Part shown: positions 50,459 through 57,943 of the stretch, piece after piece
How the letters are laid out: each line of letters opens with the position of its first letter
Position numbering within the stretch: position 1 is the first letter of the stretch
Assembly: GCA_963754305.1 (NCBI GenBank)
Contig: CAVWFR010000051.1
Location: forward strand, 284,342-348,341
Source: DATEDA01 sp963754305
Lineage (GTDB): Bacteria; Pseudomonadota; Gammaproteobacteria; Burkholderiales; SG8-39
Reading direction: 5' to 3'
DNA length: 64,000 bases
Translations under genes and position numbers: made by a program
The notes under the pieces: generated by a model
What the model was told of the DNA's origin: nothing
Databases searched by the model: none
What the model saw: only the letters and a program-made list of their open reading frames with translations

Positions 50459-50482
50459 GAAAAAGCCGGCGCTCGGCCGGCT
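50459..50482 (-). terminator. intrinsic terminator of the cytochrome c gene
   Basis: Minus strand: AGCCGGC-CGAGC-GCCGGCT followed by TTTT (plus-strand A-run 50460-50464). It lies 21-44 bp after the cytochrome c stop and upstream of tctC. Seven-base GC-rich stem with a U-run: a classical intrinsic terminator. Confidence 0.8.
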
Positions 50483-50502
50483 CTGCGGGGAATGGAAGCG
50501 GC

Positions 50503-51396
50503 TTACTTGACTGCCAGGATATACGTCACCATCGCGTTCAGATCCGCGTCGCTGAGCTGCGGATGCGGCGGCATCGGAATCTGGCCCCAGACGCCCGTGC
50601 CGCCCGCTTTCACCTTCTGCGCGAGTGCCGCGACCGCATTCTTGTCGCCGGCGTACTTCGCGGCCACTTCCTTGTAGGAGGGCCCGAGCACCTTCTTGTC
50701 GACGGCGTGGCAGGCAAGGCAGCCGCTCTTCTGCAGCAGCGCGTCGACATCGGCCGCTGCCGGTGCGGCAGTTGGCGCGGCAGGCGGAGTCGCTGCCGCC
50801 GCAGCCGCCGGTGCCGCGGCCGCGGCGACCTGACTTGGCGCTGCGGCGGGCGCGGGCGGTGCCGGGGCAGCCGCAGCAGCCGGCTGCGGCGGTTCCTTGA
50901 AGCTCGCGCCGGATTGGTTCGCCATATACACCACCGCCGCGGTCACCTCCCAGTCGGAGAGGTTGGGATTGCCGCCGCGCGGCGGCATCACGCCCTTCGG
51001 GCTTTGCACGCCGGCGATCGCGTTCTTCACCAATATCGCGAGACCTTCCTTGATGTGGGGTGCCCAAGCCGCCTTGTCGCCGACCTTGTGGGCGCCGGCA
51101 ATGCCCTGCGCGTGGCAGGCCGAGCACACCGCCTTGTAGACCTCTTCGCCGGACTTCTGCGCGCGCGGACCGGAAGGTGCATCGGCGAACACCACGCGGG
51201 CGACCGGCTGGATTCGCGCCGCGACCGCCTCGGGGGCGAGCGTGGCGGGATCGGTTCGCGTATCCATCGTGATGAACTGTGTGAGCAGCACGATGCCGAG
51301 CACGGGAATCGCGAACGCGAGCGCAACCACGACGACCAACTGCCGCCAGGTCTTGATCGGCGAGGAGTGCGCGTGCTCGAAACCGGTGTCTTGCAT
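50503..51396 (-). CDS. membrane-anchored dihaem cytochrome c
   Basis: A 297-aa protein. N-terminal TM anchor (LVVVVALAFAIPVLGIVLLTQFI, ~20-42). Class I cytochrome domain with haem site CSACH (Cys91, Cys94, His95) and likely Met ligand in GVMPPRGG. An Ala/Pro linker (~170-216). A second class I domain with CLACH (Cys226, Cys229, His230) and Met in QIPMPPHPQLS. The first domain resembles cytochrome c5, the second c551/c552. A periplasmic electron carrier to a terminal oxidase or reductase is likely; the partner is not in the window. It has its own promoter and terminator. Confidence 0.88.
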   Translation of the reverse strand: MQDTGFEHAHSSPIKTWRQLVVVVALAFAIPVLGIVLLTQFITMDTRTDPATLAPEAVAARIQPVARVVFADAPSGPRAQKSGEEVYKAVCSACHAQGIAGAHKVGDKAAWAPHIKEGLAILVKNAIAGVQSPKGVMPPRGGNPNLSDWEVTAAVVYMANQSGASFKEPPQPAAAAAPAPPAPAAAPSQVAAAAAPAAAAAATPPAAPTAAPAAADVDALLQKSGCLACHAVDKKVLGPSYKEVAAKYAGDKNAVAALAQKVKAGGTGVWGQIPMPPHPQLSDADLNAMVTYILAVK

Positions 51397-51435
51397 CGGG
51401 CGGACCGTGGAGGGAGCGAGAGCGGAAGGCCCGCG

Positions 51436-51464
51436 ATTATAGCCATGGCCCTCCGGCCGGGCAA
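51436..51464 (-). promoter_or_regulatory. sigma70 promoter of the cytochrome c gene
   Basis: Minus strand: -35 TTGCCC (51459-51464), exactly 17 bp, -10 TATAAT (51436-51441). Start expected near 51429, about 33 nt before the ATG at 51396. One of the best promoters in the window. Confidence 0.75.
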
Positions 51465-51483
51465 AGCGCGCGAGGGGTTGCGG

Positions 51484-51489
51484 TAGAAT
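51484..51489 (+). promoter_or_regulatory. -10-like box for tRNA-Arg
   Basis: TAGAAT lies 16 bp before the tRNA 5' end; no clear -35 is visible at 17 bp because that DNA is shared with the divergent cytochrome promoter. Confidence 0.45.
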
Positions 51490-51505
51490 CCGCCCGCGCT
51501 TCAGC

Positions 51506-51582
51506 GCGCCCGTAGCTCAGCTGGATAGAGTGTTGGTTTCCGAAGCCAAAGGTCGCAGGTTCGACTCCTGCCGGGCGCGCCA
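51506..51582 (+). tRNA. tRNA-Arg, anticodon CCG (reads CGG)
   Basis: A 77-nt cloverleaf. Acceptor GCGCCCG/CGGGCGC, discriminator G, and encoded CCA at 51580-51582. D-stem GCTC/GAGT; anticodon stem TTGGT/GCCAA with loop TTCCGAA (anticodon CCG); T-arm GCAGG-TTCGACT-CCTGC. All stems close. CGG is a common Arg codon at this GC content. No integration junction or integrase is seen next to it. Confidence 0.96.
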
Positions 51583-51710
51583 TTTGCCGGTCCTTCAGGG
51601 TCGGGCAAGAACGCGCGATCGCGCGCACGCTAGTGCGAACAACGCGAGACTCCCGTCCCCGCGGTCCGACCAACGCGCCGCGCGCAGTACCTACGCGGCG
51701 CGTCGAAGCG

Positions 51711-52490
51711 TCAGCCCATGATGTTCACGCCGCCGTCGACGTAGAGCGTCTGCCCGGTCATCCGGCGCGCGTAGGGCGTCGCGAGGTAGGCGCACGCGTA
51801 GCCGACATCGTCAATGTCGACGAGCTCTCCCACCGGCGCGCGGCTCGCGGCTTCGTTCAGCAGCAGGTCGAAGTCCTTCAGCCCGGACGCGGCGCGCGTC
51901 TTGAGCGGCCCGGGCGAGATCGGGTGGACGCGGATGCCCTTCGGCCCGAGTTCGTGGGCGAGATAGCGGCAGCTTGCTTCGAGCGCGGCCTTCACCGGCC
52001 CCATCACGTTGTAGTTCGGCACCACCTTCTGTGCGCCGTGGTAGCTCATTGCGAACATCGTTCCGCCTTCGGTCATCAGCGGCGCGGCGAGCCGCGCCAT
52101 GCGGATGAAGGAATGGCAGGACACGTCCATCGCCACCTTGAAGCCCTCGGCCGAGCAGTCGAGGAGGCCGCCCTGCAGATCTTCTTTCGGCGCGAACGCG
52201 ATCGAGTGCACCAGGATGTCGAGGCGACCCCAGCTCTTCCTGATCGCGTCGAACACCGCCTCGAGCTCGCCCGCGCGTTGAACGTCGAGCGGCAGGAAGA
52301 TCGACGCGCCGAGCTTCTTCGCCAGCGGCTCGACGTGCGGCCGCGCCTTGTCGTTGAGGTACGTGATCGCGAGGTCGGCGCCGAGGCTGCGGAACGCGTT
52401 CGCGCAGCCGTACGCGATCGAGTACTGGTTGGCGATGCCGACGACGAGCGCCTTCTTTGCCGCGAGCACCGGGGTCGGGATGGGCTCCAT
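51711..52490 (-). CDS. fabI: enoyl-[acyl-carrier-protein] reductase (FabI-type)
   Basis: A 259-aa short-chain-dehydrogenase-fold enzyme, NADH-dependent last step of fatty-acid elongation. N-terminal nucleotide motif VVGIANQYSIAYG (the FabI form of the Gly-rich loop). Catalytic Tyr/Lys in AMSYHGAQKVVPNYNVMGPVKAALEAS. C-terminus MTGQTLYVDGGVNIMG. The ATG at 52490 is the conserved start. It lies 5 bp after ackA at the end of DUF3141-pta-ackA-fabI. This placement beside pta-ackA suggests a second, module-specific FabI rather than the housekeeping copy (inference). Confidence 0.92.
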   Translation of the reverse strand: MEPIPTPVLAAKKALVVGIANQYSIAYGCANAFRSLGADLAITYLNDKARPHVEPLAKKLGASIFLPLDVQRAGELEAVFDAIRKSWGRLDILVHSIAFAPKEDLQGGLLDCSAEGFKVAMDVSCHSFIRMARLAAPLMTEGGTMFAMSYHGAQKVVPNYNVMGPVKAALEASCRYLAHELGPKGIRVHPISPGPLKTRAASGLKDFDLLLNEAASRAPVGELVDIDDVGYACAYLATPYARRMTGQTLYVDGGVNIMG

Positions 52491-52495
52491 CGCGG

Positions 52496-53683
52496 TCAGC
52501 CCTTCGCGAGCAGGTCGCGCGTGTGCCGCGCGATCATCAGCTCTTCGTTGGTCGGGATCACCCACGCCGCAGTGCGGCTCGCGGCCGTGCCGATGCGCGG
52601 CCCGTTCTTCGAGTTCGCCGCTGCATCGAGCTCGACGCCGAGCCACATCGCCTGCCGGCACACGCGCTCGCGGATCGGCGCCGCGCGCTCGCCGATCCCC
52701 GCGGTGAAGACGATCGCGTCGAGGCCACCTAGGGCGGCGGCGAGCGAGCCGAGCTCGCGGCCGATGCGGTAGAGGAAGAGGTCCACCGCAAGCTGCGCCC
52801 GCGGCTCCGTCGACTCAAGCAGCTTGCGCATGTCGCTCGACACGCCGGACACCCCGAGCAGACCGGACTGGCTGTAGATCAGCTTCTCGATCGCGCGCGC
52901 GTCGAGCTTGCGCTCGTCCATCAGGTAGAGGATCACGCCCGGATCGATCGCGCCGCAGCGCGTCCCCATCGGCAGGCCGTCGACCGCGGTGAAGCCCATC
53001 GTGCTGGCGACGCTGCGGCCGGCCTCGAGCGCGCACATGCTCGCGCCGTTGCCGAGGTGCAGCACCACGGTCTTGCCGCGCGCCGCGCGCTCGTCGAACC
53101 GCCCGAGCACCGAAGCGATGTATTCGTAAGAGAGACCGTGGAAGCCGTAACGCCGCACGCCGGCGTCGGTCAGCTCCTGCGGCAGCGCGAACATCTGCGC
53201 GAGCGGCGGGTTCGAGCGGTGGAACGCGGTGTCGAAGCAGGCGACCTGCGCGAGGTCCGGCGCGCGCTGGAACACCGCGCGGATCGGCGCGAGGTTGTGC
53301 GGCTGGTGCAGCGGCGCAAGGGGTACGAGCTTCTCGAGCTTCGCGACGACGCCCGAGTCGACCCGGACCGGCGCCGCGTAATCGGTGCCGCCGTGCACGA
53401 CGCGATGGCCGACCGCGGCGAGACGGTGATCGCTGCCGTGCGTCGCCTTGAGCCAGTCGACGATGTGCGCGAGCGCGCCGTCGTGGCCGAGCTTCGTACC
53501 GGCCTCCCACCGCTTCTCGCTCGCCGGCTTCCCGGCGGCGTCCTTCGCGACGAAGTGCGGCGCGGTGTAGATGCCTTCGACCTGCCCGCCAGCGACCACC
53601 GCCGGCTCGCCACCCGCTTCCGCGAACAGCGAGAACTTGATGCTCGACGAGCCGGCGTTAAGGACGAGGATCGCGTCGGTCAT
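52496..53683 (-). CDS. ackA: acetate kinase
   Basis: A 395-aa ASKHA-fold kinase, acetyl-phosphate + ADP to acetate + ATP. Signatures: ILVLNAGSSSIKFSLF, VGHRVVHGGTDY, RRYGFHGLSYEYI, VLHLGNGASMCAL, TMGFTAVDGLPMGTRCGAIDPG, and FTAGIGERAAPIRE. Butyrate or propionate use cannot be excluded. It lies downstream of pta, with a palindromic repeat (53717-53745) in the 63-bp gap. Confidence 0.96.
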   Translation of the reverse strand: MTDAILVLNAGSSSIKFSLFAEAGGEPAVVAGGQVEGIYTAPHFVAKDAAGKPASEKRWEAGTKLGHDGALAHIVDWLKATHGSDHRLAAVGHRVVHGGTDYAAPVRVDSGVVAKLEKLVPLAPLHQPHNLAPIRAVFQRAPDLAQVACFDTAFHRSNPPLAQMFALPQELTDAGVRRYGFHGLSYEYIASVLGRFDERAARGKTVVLHLGNGASMCALEAGRSVASTMGFTAVDGLPMGTRCGAIDPGVILYLMDERKLDARAIEKLIYSQSGLLGVSGVSSDMRKLLESTEPRAQLAVDLFLYRIGRELGSLAAALGGLDAIVFTAGIGERAAPIRERVCRQAMWLGVELDAAANSKNGPRIGTAASRTAAWVIPTNEELMIARHTRDLLAKG

Positions 53684-53716
53684 TCGTTCCTCTCGGGGTT
53701 AGTCATTCCGTCGTCG

Positions 53717-53745
53717 CCTGGATCCCGGCTTGCGCCGGGACGACG
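53717..53745. repeat. CCCGGCTTGC-family palindromic repeat between pta and ackA
   Basis: CCTGGATCCCGGCTTGCGCC continues into GGGACGACG. The core TCCCGGC-TTGC-GCCGGGA (53723-53740) is a perfect 7-bp stem-loop. It lies inside the pta-ackA intercistronic gap and is a better match to the dispersed element than the copy at 17916-17935. Such hairpins can stabilise or attenuate polycistronic mRNA. Confidence 0.65.
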
Positions 53746-53746
53746 C

Positions 53747-54682
53747 TCACGCGATCGCCTTTGCCGCGCTCTCCCGCCGCGCCTGGACCACGAGCACTGC
53801 CACCGCGCACGAAGCGAGCCGCGCGATCGCCGAGTCGGCGCGGCTGGTGAGGATGATCGGCACCTTCGCGCCGAGCACGATGCCCGCCGAATCGGCCCCG
53901 GCAAGGAACGACAGGCTCTTCGCGAGCATGTTCCCCGCCTCGAGGTCCGGGACGATCAGCACGTTCGCGCGTCCCGCGACCGGCGAGGCGATCTTCTTGA
54001 TCGCGGCCGCCTCGAGGCTGATCGCGTTGTCGAGGGCGAGCGGGCCGTCGAGGATCCCGCCGGTGATCTGGCCGCGGTCGGCCATCTTGCACAGCGCCGC
54101 CGCCTCGATGGTCGAGGGCACCTTCGGGTTGACCGTCTCCATCGCCGACAGGATCGCGACCCGCACCTCCGGGGCGCGCAGCGCGCGGGCGAGGTCGATG
54201 GCGTTCTGCACGATATGGACCTTGTCCTCGAGCGTCGGGGCGATGTTCACCGCGGCGTCGGAGATGATCAGCGCGTCGGGATGCGACGGCACGTCCATCA
54301 CGAAGCAGTGGCTGATGCGCCGCGCGGTGCGCAGGCCGGTGTCCTTCCTCACCACCTCCGCCATGAGCTCGTCGGTGTGGAGGCTGCCCTTCATCAGCGC
54401 CTCCGCCTTGCCTGCCCGCACGAGCTCCACCGCTTTCGCTGCCGCCGCATCGCTGTGCGGCGCGTCGACCAGCTCGTAGCCCGAGATGTCGAGCTTGAAC
54501 TGCTTCGCCACCGCGTCGATCTTCGCCTTCGGTCCGACGAGGATCGGCTTGATCAGCCCGAGCTTGGCGGCATCGACCGCACCGGAGAGCGAGCTCTCGT
54601 CGCACGGATGGGCGACCGCCGTCACGACCGGCTGCAGCGTCTTCGCGAGCTCGAGCAGGCGTTTGTACTTTTCGTGGCTCAT
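53747..54682 (-). CDS. pta: phosphate acetyl/butyryltransferase-family enzyme
   Basis: A 311-aa protein of the short PTA/PTB family, acyl-CoA + Pi to acyl-phosphate + CoA. Segments: KPILVGPKAKIDAVA, LVRAGKAEALMKGSLHTDELM, RISHCFVMDVPSHPDALIISDAAVNIAPTLEDKV and VLIVPDLEAGNMLAKSLSFL. Of the two relatives, the MaoC-less phosphate acetyltransferase encoded next to ackA is the likelier identity; phosphate butyryltransferase is the alternative. ATG at 54682 overlaps the DUF3141 stop by 4 bp, so the two are coupled. Confidence 0.88.
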   Translation of the reverse strand: MSHEKYKRLLELAKTLQPVVTAVAHPCDESSLSGAVDAAKLGLIKPILVGPKAKIDAVAKQFKLDISGYELVDAPHSDAAAAKAVELVRAGKAEALMKGSLHTDELMAEVVRKDTGLRTARRISHCFVMDVPSHPDALIISDAAVNIAPTLEDKVHIVQNAIDLARALRAPEVRVAILSAMETVNPKVPSTIEAAALCKMADRGQITGGILDGPLALDNAISLEAAAIKKIASPVAGRANVLIVPDLEAGNMLAKSLSFLAGADSAGIVLGAKVPIILTSRADSAIARLASCAVAVLVVQARRESAAKAIA

Positions 54683-56877
54683 GCGGATTTGAGCTCCTGT
54701 ACGGGGGTGTCGAGCCCGAGAATGCCGGCTACCCGGCGGAAGCGCTCCTCCTGATGGGGAGTCAGCTCGCCGCGCGATTTCATGACCGTCCGGGCGACGT
54801 CGAAACCCTGGCGGCGGTGGCGCTTCTCGGGGACGAGCTTCGGCAGCGCCGCGACCGCGCGCTCCTCGTCGAGCGCGAGGATGAACGCCTGGCGCTTGAC
54901 CGCGGCCTTCAGCGCCGCGAGCGACGGCGCGTTCTCGGGCTTCAGCTCCTCGATCATGCGGCGGACCATGTTGAAGGGCCGCTCGTCGACCGCGCTGCCC
55001 TCCGGCCGCACGTAGATGAGAAGGCGCGCCCACGCGTCGAGCAAGGTGCCCTGCTCGACGCCCGCCTCGAACTCCTGCCGCTTGAGGCGCTTCAGCTCGT
55101 CCTGCTCCCACGTCGTCGACTGCGGGCCGCGACGCCCGAGGCTCTTCGCGTCCGCGCCGACCGCCGCCGCGAGCCACGGCGACTCGTAGATCGCCTTGAA
55201 CATGCGCTCGTACATGTCGTCGCGGACGTCGCTGTATTGGTCGAGCGCCTGCTCGATCCGGCCGGACACGTCGCGCTCGACCTTGACGAACGGGTTGTCG
55301 GCCGAGACCGGCCGGCGGTTCGCGCGCACGGTGTCGGCCATCGACTTGACCCACAGCATCCAGGGATTCAGATCGGAGAAGAACCATCGTTCGAGCCGCG
55401 CCGGGTTCGTCTCGCGCAGCGTCTTCGCGGTGGTCTCGTTCGACATCGCTTTCACGATCGGCGAAGCGAACGTGTCGTAGAGGCCCTGGTTGATCTGCGA
55501 CACGCGGTTCACGACCTCGAACGCCTGCTCGTCCTGGCGGCCGTCGTCGAGAGCGAGGATGTCGTCCATCGTGCGCGGCGCGAACTGGATGAGGTAGCGC
55601 CCGTCGGTGTACTCGAGGCCCGGCATCTCCGGGTGGGTGTCGGTGATGATTGCCTCGTACAGCCCGGCCGGCAGCGTCTCGATCAGCTCGAGCGCGCTCG
55701 CGAGCTCGGTGGTCTCGCGTTTCGCGATGCTCGCCGACACGAAGATGCCGAGGTGGCCGATCTTCTCGTGCAGGCAGTAGACGATGGTCTGCTCGTTCAG
55801 CCGGATCTCCTCGACGCTGCGATAGAGGTCGGGGATCCAGTCGAGCGCCTGCTGCGGCGGGGTGATGTTGTCACCCCACGAGGCGAACACGACGATCGGC
55901 GAGCGGATGTTGCGGATGTCGACCCGATGTTGCCCGTCGAACGACTCGACCTCGCCGGCGGAAAGCTTGTTGCCGACGAAGAGGTTCTGCGAGATCCACT
56001 CCATCTCCTCCTTGTTCATGAGGTAGTGGCCGCCCCACCACTTCTCGAACTCGAGGAAGCGCTCGCGCTCGGTGTCGACCTTCGCGTACAGGTTGTAAAG
56101 CTTGGTCCAGTAGGTGTTCGACGGGTTCAGGTTCTCGAAGTTGTTGACGAGGTACGCGCCGTCGAACTTGCCGTGGCCGAGATCGCCCGCGAGCGAGGCC
56201 ATCCAGGTGCCGCCGAGCAGGCCGCCCGAGTAGCGCATCGGGTTCTTGCCGGCGACACCGGCCCAGTAGGAGATCGGCGAGCCGGCGAGCAGGATCGGTC
56301 CGACGAGCTTCGGCGCCAGCGCGGCGAGCATCATCAGCGCCCAGCCGCCCTGGCAGTTGCCGATGACGAACGGCTTCTCGGACTCGGGGTGCAGCTCGTT
56401 GACCTTGAGCAGGAACTGCGCTTCGGCGGAGCAGACGGACTCGATCGTCTGGCCCGGCATCGGCTGCGGATAAAACATCACAAAGTAGCACGGGTGGCCG
56501 ACCTTGAGCGCGATCCCGATCTCGCTGTCGATCTTGAACCCGCCAATGCCCGGGCCGTGACCGGCGCGCGGATCGATCACCACGAACGGACGCTTCTTCG
56601 GATCCGCAATCGGATAGCCGACCGGCGGCTTGATGCGCACTAGCGCGTAGTTCGCGGGCTTCGCGAGCTCGCGGCCGTCGACGACCGTCTCGTAGTCGAA
56701 GACGAGCACCGGCGGATTGCCGGACTTCTCGTGCTCGAGATACTGATTGCCTCGCTCGCGCAGCACGTCCCACGTGAGGATCGTGCGCTGCCATGAGTCG
56801 AGCAGGTATTCGGTCGCGGCCTGCGCCGCTTCCGGCATCGGCCAGAGGGCATGCGTGCGGGGAGACTCGGTTGCCAT
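54679..56877 (-). CDS. DUF3141 protein, PHA-synthase-like alpha/beta hydrolase fold (732 aa)
   Basis: Large cytosolic protein without signal or TM segments. The N-terminal half is an alpha/beta-hydrolase resembling PHA synthases: oxyanion region VIDPRAGHGPGIGG, nucleophile elbow VIGNCQGGWALMM with Cys175, then FASWGDNITPP (Asp336) and HEKIGHLGIFVS (His375). These make a plausible Cys-Asp-His triad. The C-terminal ~300 residues are helical and charged (AIYESPWLAAAVGADA, WARLLIYVRPEGSAVDERPFNMVRRM). It heads DUF3141-pta-ackA-fabI. Acyl-CoA or 3-hydroxyacyl transfer is an inference from the Cys elbow and neighbours; no reaction is established. Confidence 0.85.
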   Translation of the reverse strand: MATESPRTHALWPMPEAAQAATEYLLDSWQRTILTWDVLRERGNQYLEHEKSGNPPVLVFDYETVVDGRELAKPANYALVRIKPPVGYPIADPKKRPFVVIDPRAGHGPGIGGFKIDSEIGIALKVGHPCYFVMFYPQPMPGQTIESVCSAEAQFLLKVNELHPESEKPFVIGNCQGGWALMMLAALAPKLVGPILLAGSPISYWAGVAGKNPMRYSGGLLGGTWMASLAGDLGHGKFDGAYLVNNFENLNPSNTYWTKLYNLYAKVDTERERFLEFEKWWGGHYLMNKEEMEWISQNLFVGNKLSAGEVESFDGQHRVDIRNIRSPIVVFASWGDNITPPQQALDWIPDLYRSVEEIRLNEQTIVYCLHEKIGHLGIFVSASIAKRETTELASALELIETLPAGLYEAIITDTHPEMPGLEYTDGRYLIQFAPRTMDDILALDDGRQDEQAFEVVNRVSQINQGLYDTFASPIVKAMSNETTAKTLRETNPARLERWFFSDLNPWMLWVKSMADTVRANRRPVSADNPFVKVERDVSGRIEQALDQYSDVRDDMYERMFKAIYESPWLAAAVGADAKSLGRRGPQSTTWEQDELKRLKRQEFEAGVEQGTLLDAWARLLIYVRPEGSAVDERPFNMVRRMIEELKPENAPSLAALKAAVKRQAFILALDEERAVAALPKLVPEKRHRRQGFDVARTVMKSRGELTPHQEERFRRVAGILGLDTPVQELKSA

Positions 56878-57024
56878 TGGGGACTCCTGAGGACGGGGGC
56901 TGCAGCGCTAGCAGCGGGGTCGGAACGGTAACACCGGCGGTGGTGCACTGCAACCTTGCTACACCCGTCACCCATTTGCGTTAGATTGACGCTCGGAGGG
57001 GGACCTCTCTACGAGGAGAACGCC

Positions 57025-57267
57025 ATGCAGCTTTGGATCAGCAACCTTGCGCCGGACACCACGGACGACGACATCCGCGAGCTCGTCCGCAAGTACGCGA
57101 AGCTCGAGATCGCGCGCATCGTGCGGGAAGAAGGCGACGGCTCGCGCCCCGCCGCCGTTCTCGAGTTCGAGCAGGCCAGCCGCGCGGACCTTCACGAGGC
57201 GCAGCGGCGCCTCAACGGGATGCACTGGAAGGACCGCACGCTGGGCGCCTATCTGCCGCTGAGCTGA
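57025..57267 (+). CDS. small RNA-recognition-motif (RRM) protein
   Basis: An 80-aa single RRM: RNP2-like LWISNLAP at the N-terminus, helix DDDIRELVRKYAKLEIARIV, and RNP1-like strand RPAAVLEFEQ, where the usual aromatic pair is reduced, then DLHEAQRRLNGMHWKDRTLGAYLPLS. The weak RNP1 (no GFxF/Y) may mean protein rather than RNA binding. ATG at 57025 with AGGAGA upstream. Divergent from the DUF3141 gene across 147 bp; a GNAT gene follows 3 bp downstream. Confidence 0.8.
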   Translation: MQLWISNLAPDTTDDDIRELVRKYAKLEIARIVREEGDGSRPAAVLEFEQASRADLHEAQRRLNGMHWKDRTLGAYLPLS

Positions 57268-57270
57268 GCG

Positions 57271-57801
57271 GTGAGCGCAGCCGATTACGCCGCCGTCGAG
57301 ACGCTGCGCGACGGGCGACGCGTGGAAATCCGCGCTCAGCGACCTGCCGACCGGGACCTGATTGCAGCGGCGTTCCGGCGGTCCAGCCCGGAAACGATCT
57401 ATCGCCGGTTCTTCGGCCCAAGAACCGGGTTCACGGAAAAAGAGGTCGCTTTCTATCTGGATCTTGACTTCGTCAATCAGGTCGCGCTCGTGGCGGAGCT
57501 GGAGGAGGCCGGGCAGAAGGTGATCGTGGGCGGCGGGCGTTACATCGTTTCGCCGGCCGGCCGGGCCGAGATCGCCTTCACCGTGGACGATTCGCATCAA
57601 GGCCTGGGCATCGCCACGCGCCTGATGCGCCACCTCGTCGCCATCGCCCGCGCGGCCGGAATCAAGGAGTTCTTCGCTGAAGTCCTGGCGGAAAACGCGC
57701 CGATGCTCAAGGTATTCCAGCGAAGCGGCCTTGCCGCGACGACGCGTCGGGAGGGCGGCGTCGTGCATGTCGCGATGGCGCTGGGTGGGGCAAGTGGTTG
57801 A
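57271..57801 (+). CDS. GNAT-family acetyltransferase, Pat-like C-terminal domain
   Basis: A 176-aa GNAT. EIRAQRPADRDLIAAAFRRSSPETIYRRFFG is the segment seen in protein-lysine acetyltransferases (Pat/YfiQ) and in standalone relatives. The acetyl-CoA motif is DDSHQGLGIATRLMRHL, and KEFFAEVLAENAPMLKVFQRSGL ends the fold. The start is GTG at 57271, 3 bp after the RRM stop. Its position beside pta/ackA suggests a link to acetyl-phosphate or acetyl-CoA control of proteins (inference). Confidence 0.85.
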   Translation: MSAADYAAVETLRDGRRVEIRAQRPADRDLIAAAFRRSSPETIYRRFFGPRTGFTEKEVAFYLDLDFVNQVALVAELEEAGQKVIVGGGRYIVSPAGRAEIAFTVDDSHQGLGIATRLMRHLVAIARAAGIKEFFAEVLAENAPMLKVFQRSGLAATTRREGGVVHVAMALGGASG

Positions 57802-57872
57802 TTCCGATGGATCGGTCAGAGCTGGCCTCGCAGACGGTCGCCGAACTTTGCGCTCGCCGCCGCAGCGGCCGG

Positions 57873-57919
57873 AATCCCACCAAGGTAGGATTTGCGGCCC
57901 CGGTGGCCGGGCTTAGCGT
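57873..57919. repeat. dispersed intergenic repeat, copy A (AATCCnACCAAGGTAGGATT type)
   Basis: AATCCCACCAAGGTAGGATT (57873-57892) is an imperfect hairpin. It is followed by a GC-rich stem around GGCC...GGCC and the tail TTAGCGTC. It matches copy B at 60400-60447 in both sequence and order of parts. The minus strand would encode ANPTLVGF in both copies. It sits 25 bp before the DUF3300 gene. Confidence 0.7.
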
Positions 57920-57943
57920 CGCCATCGCGAAGGAGGATCACGC

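Noticed and set aside
51506..51582. tRNA as attachment site of an integrated island
   Set aside because: No integrase and no duplicated 3' tRNA end noticed downstream; neighbours look native.
56950..57000. FNR/Anr box between the DUF3141 and RRM genes
   Set aside because: TTGCG-N4-ATTGA departs too far from TTGAT-N4-ATCAA to claim.
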